A DNA stretch of 64,000 nucleotides. Source: Nonomuraea jabiensis. Its GTDB lineage: Bacteria; Actinomycetota; Actinomycetes; Streptosporangiales; Streptosporangiaceae. The notes under the pieces were generated by a model, which saw only the letters and a program-made list of their open reading frames with translations, had not been told where the DNA came from and did not search any database. Each line of letters starts with the position of its first letter. The first letter of the stretch is position 1. Location: positions 9,622,501 through 9,686,500 of the forward strand of contig NZ_JACHMB010000001.1 in NCBI RefSeq assembly GCF_014204795.1, read 5' to 3'. Positions 33,925 to 41,572 of this stretch are shown in pieces. The position numbers and the translations under genes are program-made.

Positions 33925-34410
33925 TCAGCTCGACGTGCTCGCGAACATGCCGGGCTCGTAGGAGCCGCCCTGGGTGCGCACGATCACGCCGAGCCGGTTG
34001 GCCGCGTTGATCATGGCGACCAGGTACACCAGCGCGGTGATCTGGTCCTCGTCGTAGTGCTTGCGCACCTGGGCCCAGGTCTCGTCGGACACTCCCTGGT
34101 AGGCGTCGGCGAGCCGGGTGCCCTCCTCGGCGAGCGCCAGCGCGGCCCGCTCGGCCTCGGTGAACACGGTGGACTCGCGCCAGGCGGCGACCAGGCTGAG
34201 CCGGACCGCGCTCTCCCCGGCGGCCGCGGCGTCCTTGGAGTGGTAGTCGACGCAGAAGCCGCAGCCGTTGATCTGGCTGGCACGCAGCATCACCAGGTCC
34301 TGGGTGGGCTTGGGCAGCGTCGACTGCTCGATGGCCAGGCTGACGTTGTAGAACCGCTTGCCGAGCTTGGCTCCGAGCTGGTTGGCGTTCAGGTTCATAC
34401 GGGGTTCCAT
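33925..34410 (-). CDS. Carboxymuconolactone decarboxylase/AhpD-like protein
   Basis: This 161-residue all-helical protein carries LVMLRASQINGCGFCVDYHS, with the CxxC-type redox pair followed by His (CGFCVDYH), as in AhpD. Members act in peroxide defence or as decarboxylases. ATG 34410 (MEPRMNLNANQ) has AAGGA 8 bases upstream, better than the internal ATG. It is the expected main target of the neighbouring ECF41 sigma factor; a TGTCACA element lies upstream. Confidence 0.9.
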   Translation of the reverse strand: MEPRMNLNANQLGAKLGKRFYNVSLAIEQSTLPKPTQDLVMLRASQINGCGFCVDYHSKDAAAAGESAVRLSLVAAWRESTVFTEAERAALALAEEGTRLADAYQGVSDETWAQVRKHYDEDQITALVYLVAMINAANRLGVIVRTQGGSYEPGMFASTSS

Positions 34411-34420
34411 GACTTCGTCC

Positions 34421-35248
34421 TTAATCGTTCGCGCGGTGTCCTGACGGCATGGAGATGCCGGCCACCCGTTCCCTGTGACAGCTCGACGATGTGACGTGCG
34501 CCACCGGACCCTGTGGCCGGCGCCGCGGGCCTCGCGCGAGCACGTACACGAACAGGACCGCCATGACCACCGCGCCTGCCCACATGGCCTGCCGCCAGCC
34601 GGCGACGAAGGACTCCTGGGCGGCCCGGATCAGCGCCTGCGCCCCGTCGGCGGCGACGAGGGCGTTGGCGATGCCCTCGCGGGCGGCGTCGGCGGCGGCG
34701 TCCGGTACTCCGCCGAGCCGGGAGTCGATGGCGCCGCGGTAGCCGGCGGTCAGGACCGCGCCCAGCAGCGCGACACCGAGCGCGGTGCCGAACTCCCTGG
34801 TGACGTCGTTAAGCCCTTGGAACGTTCCTCGTGCGGGAAGGTCGAGGTGATGACGGCAAGGGTGGCCGGCATGATCATCGCTGCGCCCACGCCGCTCAGG
34901 AAGCGCGCGGCGAGCAGGATCCCGGACGACGTGGCCAGGCCGGCCGCCGCGCTCGCCGCTCCGAAGACGAGCAGGCTCGCGAGCAGCACCGGCCTGCGGC
35001 CCCACCGGTCGCCCAGCGCGCCGAGCGGCAGGAGCAGCGCGGCCAGGCTGAGGGTGTGGACGTTGATGAACCACAGGACCTCGGTCTGCGAGGCGTCGAA
35101 CGCGACGGCGAGCTCCGGCTGGGCGACGTTCAGCCCGGACACCGATGCGATGACCGCCATGAGCGCGACGCAGACCCCGGCCAGGATCGTACGTCGTCGT
35201 CGTGGGTCGTGGATGGTCGGGTCAGGGGTTTCCCGGGTTCGTGCTCAT
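34421..35248 (-). pseudogene. MFS drug-transporter (DHA2/EmrB-type) pseudogene
   Basis: The intended ATG at 35248 overlaps the stop of the methyltransferase gene (ATGA) and reads MSTNPGNP, then TGA. Removing one C from a CCCC run restores DPTIHDPRRRRTILAGVCV and the first four helices, including the motif A loop GALGDRWGRRPVL. Near 34820 a deletion of roughly 250 residues and a frameshift join this to the last helices (GLNDVTREFGTALGVALLGA to AVVMAVLFVYVLARG). The transporter is therefore broken twice. Confidence 0.82.
34454..34480 (-). promoter_or_regulatory. Candidate ECF41 promoter of the decarboxylase-like gene
   Basis: On the minus strand TGTCACA (34474-34480), 16 bases, then CATC (34454-34457), close to the published ECF41 consensus TGTCACA-N16-CGTC. 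It lies about 44 bases before ATG 34410 and inside the end of the upstream MFS pseudogene. Confidence 0.6.
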
Positions 35249-35895
35249 GATGCCTTTTCAGAAAGCCGTCGGGTGGCGCGTACGACCACGTCGTGGAGGG
35301 GGACCTCTCGACCGCCGTGGCCGGTGAGCGTGCGGACGCGCTCTTCGGCGGTGACGATCTCCCACTCCGTGCCGTCCATGCGCGCGGTGATGGCCGCGGA
35401 GGTGGCCGACGCTTCGGCAGGCGGGTGGTGCCCGTGGCCGGTCGAGCCCGGGGTGTGCAGGTGCCCCACGATGAGCAGCGTGCCGCCGGGAGCCACCCAG
35501 CCGGCGATGCGGTCGTAGAACTCCAGCTGCGGCATCGCCGGGTGGGCGTAGTGGGTCATGACCAGGTCGAACCGCGCGTCCGGGCGCCAGACGCTCAGAT
35601 CCGCCTCGACCCACCGCAAGCGCTCGGAGGCCCCGCTCGCCGCCGCGCGCTCGGCGGCGCGGGCCAAAGCCTCGGAGGAGATGTCGGCCGCGGTGACGTG
35701 CCAGCCGCGAGAGGCGAGCCAGATCGCCTCGGCGCCGCCGCCGCACCCCGCATCCAGCGCCGTGCCCGGTGTCAGGCCGCCGGTCTCACGAGCGAGGTAC
35801 GGGTTCGGCGGGTTGCCGCCCATGGACCCGGGGTCCCCGGCTCGCCGCTCCTGCCAGTGCCGCTCCCAGAAGTCCTTGTCGAATTCGTACGTCAT
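35245..35895 (-). CDS. Class I SAM-dependent methyltransferase
   Basis: This 216-residue protein starts with an FDKDFWERHWQERRAG tail. Motif I is ALDAGCGGGAEAIWLASRG and motif II VTAADISSEAL. RWVEADLSVW and FDLVMTHYAHP complete the fold. Such SmtA-like proteins often methylate small molecules or detoxify tellurite or thiopurines. It was translationally coupled to the now broken MFS transporter and is divergent from an XRE-cupin regulator. ATG 35895 was chosen because the longer frame has a Cys-rich leader without support. Confidence 0.87.
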   Translation of the reverse strand: MTYEFDKDFWERHWQERRAGDPGSMGGNPPNPYLARETGGLTPGTALDAGCGGGAEAIWLASRGWHVTAADISSEALARAAERAAASGASERLRWVEADLSVWRPDARFDLVMTHYAHPAMPQLEFYDRIAGWVAPGGTLLIVGHLHTPGSTGHGHHPPAEASATSAAITARMDGTEWEIVTAEERVRTLTGHGGREVPLHDVVVRATRRLSEKAS

Positions 35896-35979
35896 AAGTG
35901 GTTTTCCCTCGTTCGCGATGATCTCTTTGCCGCAGCGCTGTTCATGCTGCTGACAGAGAGGGCAGATGCGCAAACCTTG

Positions 35980-35993
35980 TTGCCGAATGGCAA
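35980..35993. promoter_or_regulatory. Palindrome before the XRE-cupin regulator
   Basis: TTGCC-GAAT-GGCAA is a perfect 5-bp-arm palindrome, 9 bases before the GTG at 36003 and followed by AAAATAG, a possible -10. It lies between the divergent regulator and methyltransferase genes, so it is a plausible operator for both. Confidence 0.6.
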
Positions 35994-36002
35994 AATAGAG
36001 GG

Positions 36003-36590
36003 GTGGACCAGGCCATTGATCGCACGCTTGACGCTGTCGGACCGAGGCTGAAACGCCTTCGGCTGCATCGGGGCGTCACGCTCGCCGACCTCGCGGCGGA
36101 GACCGGCATCTCCACCAGCACGTTGTCCCGGCTGGAGGCGGGCCTGCGACGTCCCACGCTCGAGCAGCTGCTCCCGCTCGCCCGCGCCTACGGGGTCACG
36201 CTCGACGAGCTCGTCGACGCGCCGCCGACCGGCGACCCCCGCATCAATCTGCGTCCCGTCCCGTGCGGCGACGGCTCGGTCATCCTGCCGCTGACCCGTA
36301 GGCCCGGAGGAATCCAGGCCTACAAGTTCGTCCTCCCGACCGGCAGCGACGACGCCGAACCCGACCTGCGCACCCACGAGGGCTACGACTGGGTCTATGT
36401 CCTCAACGGAACGCTCCGCCTGGTGCTCGGGGAGCACGACCTCATCCTCAAGCCCGGGGAGGCCGCGGAGTTCGACACGCGTACCCCGCACTGGTTCGGG
36501 GCCACCAGCGCCGGGCCGGTCGAGTTCCTGAGCCTCATCGGGAAGCAAGGCGAACGCGCGCACGTCCGCGCGGCACCGAGACAGGGCTGA
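36003..36590 (+). CDS. XRE-family regulator with cupin sensor domain
   Basis: This 195-residue protein has an N-terminal HTH_3 (RLKRLRLHRGVTLADLAAET, STSTLSRLEAGLRRPTLEQL) and a C-terminal cupin_2 barrel with EGYDWVYVLNGTLRLVLGEH and GEAAEFDTRTPHWFG. Regulators of this form respond to small ligands and control adjacent enzymes or efflux pumps. The likely targets are the divergent methyltransferase and its former MFS partner. The GTG start lies so close to the -10-like AAAATAG that the mRNA may be leaderless. Confidence 0.9.
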   Translation: MDQAIDRTLDAVGPRLKRLRLHRGVTLADLAAETGISTSTLSRLEAGLRRPTLEQLLPLARAYGVTLDELVDAPPTGDPRINLRPVPCGDGSVILPLTRRPGGIQAYKFVLPTGSDDAEPDLRTHEGYDWVYVLNGTLRLVLGEHDLILKPGEAAEFDTRTPHWFGATSAGPVEFLSLIGKQGERAHVRAAPRQG

Positions 36591-36669
36591 TCAGCGAGGC
36601 CGGGGTGATCCCGCTGATGCCCGGCCCGACCACCAGAGCCCGGCGGCCATCGCTGTTGCTTGTGTCCAT
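36591..36669 (-). pseudogene. 5' stub of an FAD-dependent oxidoreductase gene
   Basis: Seven bases after the ester-cyclase-like gene stop, ATG 36669 starts MDTSNSDGRRALVVGPGISG, an FAD-binding Rossmann start (usual VVGAGISGI). Similarity ends after about 25 residues, where the convergent XRE gene ends. The rest has been deleted. It was probably the second gene of the SnoaL-like operon. Confidence 0.6.
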
Positions 36670-36675
36670 GAGGCA

Positions 36676-37110
36676 CTACGCCTGGATCAGGCCGAGCTGC
36701 TGCAGCTGTGAATGGACGTCGACGACCCCCCAGAGATCGATGATTTGGCCGTCGTCGAAGCGGGCGATGAAGATCTCGTTGTACGTGACGGATCTGCCGG
36801 TCGGCGGCATGCCCCGGTACTCGCCGGAGTTGGTCCCCGTGACCGTCTGCCGGGCGACGATCTTGTCTCCATCGGCGAGCAGGTCCTCGACCGTCACGTG
36901 AATGTCGGGAAAGGCGCGCAGGAGGATCTCCCATACGCGCTGCTGCGCCTGCACCAGGGTGACGTCGGTCAGGTGCGCCGCGTGGAACCGCCCGTCCGGG
37001 TGAATGAACTCGTCGATCGCCTTCGCGATGACCTCCAGATCGCCGCTGTTGATGGCCTCGTGGAAGCGGTGGTACGTCTCCTTGTTGCGTGCTTCCTGAG
37101 CTGTTGACAT
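36676..37110 (-). CDS. SnoaL-like ester cyclase family protein
   Basis: This 144-residue NTF2-fold protein has YHRFHEAINSGDLEVIAKAI, FIHPDGRFHAAH, AFPDIHVTVEDLLADGDKIV and a GEYRGMPPTGRSVTYNEIFI segment, as in the ester cyclase/SnoaL family. CAGGAG precedes ATG 37110. A promoter resembling those of the first ECF41 sigma factor lies at 37146-37177. Confidence 0.87.
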   Translation of the reverse strand: MSTAQEARNKETYHRFHEAINSGDLEVIAKAIDEFIHPDGRFHAAHLTDVTLVQAQQRVWEILLRAFPDIHVTVEDLLADGDKIVARQTVTGTNSGEYRGMPPTGRSVTYNEIFIARFDDGQIIDLWGVVDVHSQLQQLGLIQA

Positions 37111-37145
37111 GTCGCCACTCCTGAGAATCGACACAGACCCTGTAG

Positions 37146-37177
37146 TTACCGACCGGACAGCCCCTCGGATTGTGAGG
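37146..37177 (-). promoter_or_regulatory. Possible third ECF41-type promoter
   Basis: On the minus strand CCTCACAAT, 14 bases, then GGTCGGTAA, about 36 bases before ATG 37110. The -35 block matches the sigma gene promoter at 8 of 9 bases. The -10 block is weaker (GGTCGGTAA against CGTCGTAAT). Confidence 0.45.
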
Positions 37178-37305
37178 CCGCGTGGTCCATCATGTCTCTC
37201 AGGGCATAACAGCATAGCGATATTGATCTTAGACAAGATAACCGGTGAGCCATAGTGTCGAGCCTGCTCGCGACACAGCGAGATCCGAGTGAGGAGGGAT
37301 ATCGC

Positions 37306-37713
37306 ATGCTCACCATGGCCCCGCAACGGACGACACCGACGGGGTGGACACTGCGGGCCGTCGCCAGCGCCCATGTGGTGGCGATCGTCGGCCAGCCGGT
37401 GTTCGCCGGGGTGTACCTGACCGGCGACTTCGACAGCCTGCGCTGGCACGCGATCGGCGCCGACGTGGTCACCTCCATCGGCTACCTGCAGCTGATCGTG
37501 GCGATCGTGGCGTGGATCCGGCTGCGCCAGGTCTGGCCGTTCCTGGCCACGACGGCGGTGGTGGCGGCCGAGACGGTGCAGTACTTCGCGGGGCTGGACG
37601 GCGCGCTGTGGCTGCACATCCCGTTGGGCGTGATGACGGTCGTCGCGCTCGTCGTGCTGTTCATCGCCGTCTGGAGCCGGCCCCTGCCGCGGCGGGAGGT
37701 CCGCAATGCGTGA
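37306..37713 (+). CDS. Four-helix membrane protein upstream of a multicopper oxidase
   Basis: This 135-residue protein has about four hydrophobic segments (AHVVAIVGQPVFAGVYL, SIGYLQLIVAIVAWIRL, FLATTAVVAAETVQYF, HIPLGVMTVVALVVLFIAVW). There is no named domain. GGAGGG lies upstream of ATG 37306. It overlaps the multicopper oxidase gene by 8 bases, so it may help anchor or feed electrons to the exported oxidase; that role is inferred. An ATCTT-AGAC-AAGAT inverted repeat lies 67 bases before the start (37226-37239). Confidence 0.8.
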   Translation: MLTMAPQRTTPTGWTLRAVASAHVVAIVGQPVFAGVYLTGDFDSLRWHAIGADVVTSIGYLQLIVAIVAWIRLRQVWPFLATTAVVAAETVQYFAGLDGALWLHIPLGVMTVVALVVLFIAVWSRPLPRREVRNA

Positions 37714-39307
37714 GCAGGGCTCCCGGGGCCTGACCCGGCGGCGGGTTCTCGGCATCGGCGGGGCGCTCGGGGTGATGGCGGCCACCGGGCTGTCGGCCTC
37801 GGCCGCGCTGGCCCGCAGGCCCTCGATCACCGGTGCCGAGCTGCGCAGCGCCGTACCGCTGCCGCCGCCCTTCCAGGTGCCGCTGCCGATTCCCGCCGTG
37901 CTGAAGCCGGTCAGCACCTCCGGCGGCGCCGACCGTTACGAGATCACCCAGCGCGAAGCGAGCGCGGAGATCCTGCCCGGTGTCACGACGCCGCTGTGGA
38001 CGTACGGCGGGACCTTCCCGGGGCCGACGATCGAGTCGCGCCGCGGCCGCCCGGTCACCGTGACGCACCGCAACGAGCTGCCCGTCCCGACGGTCGTGCA
38101 CCTGCACGGCGGTCGGACCCCGGCGGCCTCCGACGGCTACCCGACCGACCTCGTCCTGCCCGCAGGGTGGCGGGAGCACTCCATGCACATGGGGCACGGC
38201 GCCGAGCACGGCATGCACGACCCGAGGGCCGTGGTGACCGAGCTGACCAGGGACTACACCTTCCCGCTGGACCAGCGGCCCACGCTGCTGTGGTACCACG
38301 ACCACCGGATGGACTTCACCGCCCCCGCGATCTGGCGGGGCCTGGCCGGGCTGCACATCATCCGCGACGACGCCGAGGACGCGCTCGGCCTGCCCGCCGG
38401 ACCGCGCGAGCTGCCCCTCATGATCGCCGACCGGGCCTTCGCCGCCGACGGCAGCCTCGCCTACCCCGCTCTCGACCCCACCCTGCGCGTACGGCCCGGC
38501 GTCCGCGAGCCGTACCTCGCCGGGGTCCTCGGCGACGTGATCCTCGTCAACGGCGCACCCTGGCCCGTGCACGAGGTCGACGCGGCCCGCTACCGGCTGC
38601 GCATCCTCAACGCCTCCAACGCCCGCCACTACGAACTCGAGGCGGTCACCGACGACGGGCGCCGCCTCGACCTCGTCCAGGTCGGGGCCGACCAGGGGCT
38701 GCTCGCCGCCCCGGTCACCCACCGGCTGCTGCCGATGGCGCCCGCCGAACGCTATGACGTGGTCGTCGACTTCTCCGGCGTCCCGATCGGCAGCCTCGTC
38801 AGGGTGGTCAACCGGCTCGGCTCCGGCCGTACCGGCGAGGTGATGGCCTTCCGCGTCGCCCGCCGAGCCTCCGACGACAGCCGCGTCCCCAGCAGGCTGT
38901 CCACCGACCTGCCGGATTGGCGGCGTTCGGACGCCGTCAGGGTGCGCGACTTCTCGTTCCGCGCCGGGCAGATGCACGCGGGCCACGGCTGGCTCATCGG
39001 CGGCCTGCCGTTCGACCCCGCCCGCTCCGATGTCACCACCCGGCTCGGTGACATCGAGGTCTGGCGGCTGGTCGCCGACGTCCACCACCCCGTCCACCTG
39101 CACCTGGCCGGCTTCCGCGTGCTCTCGCGCAGCGGCAGGGCGCCGCTGGCCCACGACGCGGGGCTCAAGGACACCGTCTCGCTCCGGCCCGGCGAAGCCG
39201 TGGAGATCATCACCCGGTTCGACGGCTACCGCGGCCGTTACCTCTTCCACTGCCACAACGCCGAACACGAGGACATGGGCATGATGGCCAACCTCGAGAT
39301 CATCTAG
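37706..39307 (+). CDS. Tat-exported multicopper oxidase
   Basis: This 533-residue protein has a twin-arginine signal (SRGLTRRRVLGIGGALGVMA). The copper-binding motifs are VHLHGG near residue 130, LLWYHDHRMD near 197, HHPVHLHLAGF near 459 and FHCHNAEHEDMGMM near 515. Together these give the type 1 and trinuclear sites, so it should be active. The three-domain CueO/laccase-like layout suggests oxidation of phenols or metal ions outside the membrane. It is coupled to the preceding membrane protein gene. Confidence 0.93.
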   Translation: MREQGSRGLTRRRVLGIGGALGVMAATGLSASAALARRPSITGAELRSAVPLPPPFQVPLPIPAVLKPVSTSGGADRYEITQREASAEILPGVTTPLWTYGGTFPGPTIESRRGRPVTVTHRNELPVPTVVHLHGGRTPAASDGYPTDLVLPAGWREHSMHMGHGAEHGMHDPRAVVTELTRDYTFPLDQRPTLLWYHDHRMDFTAPAIWRGLAGLHIIRDDAEDALGLPAGPRELPLMIADRAFAADGSLAYPALDPTLRVRPGVREPYLAGVLGDVILVNGAPWPVHEVDAARYRLRILNASNARHYELEAVTDDGRRLDLVQVGADQGLLAAPVTHRLLPMAPAERYDVVVDFSGVPIGSLVRVVNRLGSGRTGEVMAFRVARRASDDSRVPSRLSTDLPDWRRSDAVRVRDFSFRAGQMHAGHGWLIGGLPFDPARSDVTTRLGDIEVWRLVADVHHPVHLHLAGFRVLSRSGRAPLAHDAGLKDTVSLRPGEAVEIITRFDGYRGRYLFHCHNAEHEDMGMMANLEII

Positions 39308-39322
39308 AAGGGCCGTACTTCA

Positions 39323-39347
39323 CATTAGCTCGTGAACAGAGCTAATG
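39323..39347. promoter_or_regulatory. Perfect inverted repeat, MarR-type operator
   Basis: CATTAGCTC (39323-39331) and GAGCTAATG (39339-39347) are perfect 9-bp arms with a 7-base centre, ending 8 bases before ATG 39356. Its location and symmetry fit autorepression by the MarR protein it precedes. Confidence 0.85.
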
Positions 39348-39355
39348 TTCTGAGT

Positions 39356-39811
39356 ATGGGCAGCACCGAACTCTCCGACGCTCTCGCGGGCGTCCTGACC
39401 GGCATCCAGCGGCTCCTCCGGCGCAGGCTGCGCCGCGGGCTGCCGGGGCCGCGGTTGCGCGGTGCCCAGGTCGAGCTGCTGCGGCTGGTCTCCGACAACC
39501 CCGGCATCGGCGTCTCGGCGGCGGCCAAGGAGCTGTACCTGGCGGGCAACTCGGTGTCCACGCTGGTCAACCAGCTCACGACCGCCGGGCTGCTGCGCCG
39601 CGAGACCAGCGACAACGACCGCCGTTCCGCCCGGTTGCTGCCCACCCCCGAGGCCCAGGCGCGGCTGCGCGCCTGGGAGGAGCGGCGCGCGGCGCTCGTC
39701 CGCGAGCAGGTGGAACGGCTCAGTGAGGAGGACCGGGCCGCGCTGACCGCCGCGCTCCCGGCGCTGCGCAGGCTCGCCGAGGGCCTGCACGAGGAGGTGG
39801 GGACGGCATGA
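39356..39811 (+). CDS. MarR-family transcriptional regulator
   Basis: This 151-residue winged helix has GAQVELLRLVSDNPGIGVSA, AAKELYLAGNSVSTLVNQLT and the wing RRETSDNDRRSARLLPT. ATG 39356 was chosen because the upstream GTG at 39332 lies within the operator. It is the first gene of an operon with an ABC exporter; the exporter substrate or a similar drug probably relieves repression. Confidence 0.9.
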   Translation: MGSTELSDALAGVLTGIQRLLRRRLRRGLPGPRLRGAQVELLRLVSDNPGIGVSAAAKELYLAGNSVSTLVNQLTTAGLLRRETSDNDRRSARLLPTPEAQARLRAWEERRAALVREQVERLSEEDRAALTAALPALRRLAEGLHEEVGTA

Positions 39812-40644
39812 GGGACGATACGCCGACGGGTGACGCGGTCACCTGCACCGGCCTGCGCTATTCGTTCGGCGGGACCAAAGCAGTGGACGGCGTCGACCTG
39901 ACGGTCTGCGCCGGAGAGGTGTTCGGCCTGCTCGGCCCCAACGGGGCGGGCAAGACCACCGCCATCCGGTGCGTGACCACGCTGCTGCCCGTTCCGTCCG
40001 GGATGGTGCGGGTTTTCGGGTACGACGCGGCCACCCAGAAGATGGCGGTGCGCCGCCTGCTCGGGTACGTGCCCCAGCAGCTGTCGGCGGACGCGAGCCT
40101 CACGGGCCGGGAGAACGTCTCCCTGTTCGCCCGAGTGTTCGACGTCCCACGGCGCGAGCGCGCGGGGCGGGTCGGCCAGGCGCTGGAGGCGGTCGGGCTG
40201 GCCGACGCCGCCGACCGGATGGCCGGCACGTACTCCGGTGGCATGGTACGCCGCCTCGAACTCGCCCAGGCCCTGGTCAGCGCGCCCCGCCTGCTCATGC
40301 TGGACGAGCCGACGATCGGGCTCGACCCCATCGCCCGCACCAGCGTCTGGGAGCACATCATGGCGGTGCGCGCCGCCACCGGGATGACCGTCCTGGTCAC
40401 CACGCACTACATGGACGAGGCCGAACAGTACTGCGACCGGGTCGCGCTCATGCACAAGGGACAGGTACGAGCCCTCGGCACCCCGGAGCGGCTCATCGCC
40501 GACCTGCGCGAGCGGCGCGGTGACGGCGCGGTGCCGACGCTGGAGGACGTGTTCCGCGACGTCGCCGGAAGCGGCCTCGACGAAGGAGGAGGGGAGTTCC
40601 GCGATGTCCGCCGTACCCGCAACACCGCCTCCCGCGTCGGCTGA
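39808..40644 (+). CDS. ABC transporter ATP-binding protein (DrrA-like)
   Basis: This 278-residue ATPase has Walker A GLLGPNGAGKTT, Q-loop PQQLSADASL, signature YSGGMVRRLELA, Walker B RLLMLDEPTIGLD and H-loop VTTHYMDEAE. It overlaps the MarR stop (ATGA). With the downstream ABC-2 permease it forms a drug or lipid exporter of the daunorubicin-resistance type. Confidence 0.93.
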   Translation: MRDDTPTGDAVTCTGLRYSFGGTKAVDGVDLTVCAGEVFGLLGPNGAGKTTAIRCVTTLLPVPSGMVRVFGYDAATQKMAVRRLLGYVPQQLSADASLTGRENVSLFARVFDVPRRERAGRVGQALEAVGLADAADRMAGTYSGGMVRRLELAQALVSAPRLLMLDEPTIGLDPIARTSVWEHIMAVRAATGMTVLVTTHYMDEAEQYCDRVALMHKGQVRALGTPERLIADLRERRGDGAVPTLEDVFRDVAGSGLDEGGGEFRDVRRTRNTASRVG

Positions 40645-41464
40645 CAGCGCCGGCGCGGGCGGCCTCGACCTGCTGCTCGTCCCGCCGCGCGCCCGTACGG
40701 GGTGGCGCGTGCTGCCCGCCAGGGTCGCCGCGATGTGCGTGGTGGAGCTGCAGAAGCTGCGCCACGACCGCACCGAGCTCTACACCCGCGCGATCCAGCC
40801 CGCCCTGTGGCTGCTGATCTTCGGTGAGACGTTCACCCGCATCAAGCTGATCCCCAGCGACGGCATCCCGTACCTGGACTATCTGGCCCCCGGGATCATC
40901 GCCCAGTCCACGATGTTCATCGCCATCTTCTACGGCATCCAGATCATCTGGGAGCGCGACTCCGGGGTCCTGACCAAGCTCCTGGTCACGCCGACCCCGC
41001 GCGCCGCGCTGGTCACGGGCAAGGCGTTCGCCGCCGGCGTGAAGGCGATGATCCAGGCGGTGGTCGTGATGCTCATCGCTGCGCTCCTGGGCGTCAGCAT
41101 GACCTGGAACCCGCTGCGCCTGGCCGGCGTGATCGTGGCCGTGCTGCTCGGCTCGGCGTTCTTCTCCTGCCTGTCGGTGACGATCGCCGGGATCGTCCTG
41201 ACTCGCGACCGGCTGATGGGCATCGGGCAGGCGATCACGATGCCGCTGTTCTTCGCCTCCAACGCGCTCTACCCGACCACGGCCATGCCGGACTGGCTGC
41301 AGTACGTCAGCGCGGTCAACCCGCTCAGCTACCAGGTCGACGCGCTGCGCGGACTGCTGCTCGGCGTACCCTCGCACCTGCCGCTCGACTTGGCGGTGCT
41401 GTTCGCGGCCACGGCGGCCGGCATCACGGCGGCGTCCGTGCTGCTGGGCCGGCTGGCACGCTGA
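40604..41464 (+). CDS. ABC-2 type transporter permease (DrrB-like)
   Basis: This 286-residue permease has a cytoplasmic N-terminus and six membrane helices. IQPALWLLIFGETFTRIK and WERDSGVLTKLLVTPTPRAA are the ABC-2 family motifs. ATG 40604 follows GAAGGAGGAGGGG, so it starts 41 bases inside the ATPase gene. It is the membrane half of the exporter. Confidence 0.92.
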   Translation: MSAVPATPPPASADSAGAGGLDLLLVPPRARTGWRVLPARVAAMCVVELQKLRHDRTELYTRAIQPALWLLIFGETFTRIKLIPSDGIPYLDYLAPGIIAQSTMFIAIFYGIQIIWERDSGVLTKLLVTPTPRAALVTGKAFAAGVKAMIQAVVVMLIAALLGVSMTWNPLRLAGVIVAVLLGSAFFSCLSVTIAGIVLTRDRLMGIGQAITMPLFFASNALYPTTAMPDWLQYVSAVNPLSYQVDALRGLLLGVPSHLPLDLAVLFAATAAGITAASVLLGRLAR

Positions 41465-41572
41465 TTGGCGGCGGGCCGCCGGGCTCGATCGGGGGGTCAC
41501 ATGTCGGGCACGGCACGGTCACCGTGTGGTCCGGGCTCGAACGCCGTCACTGATCTTTCCGTCGGAAAGGTC

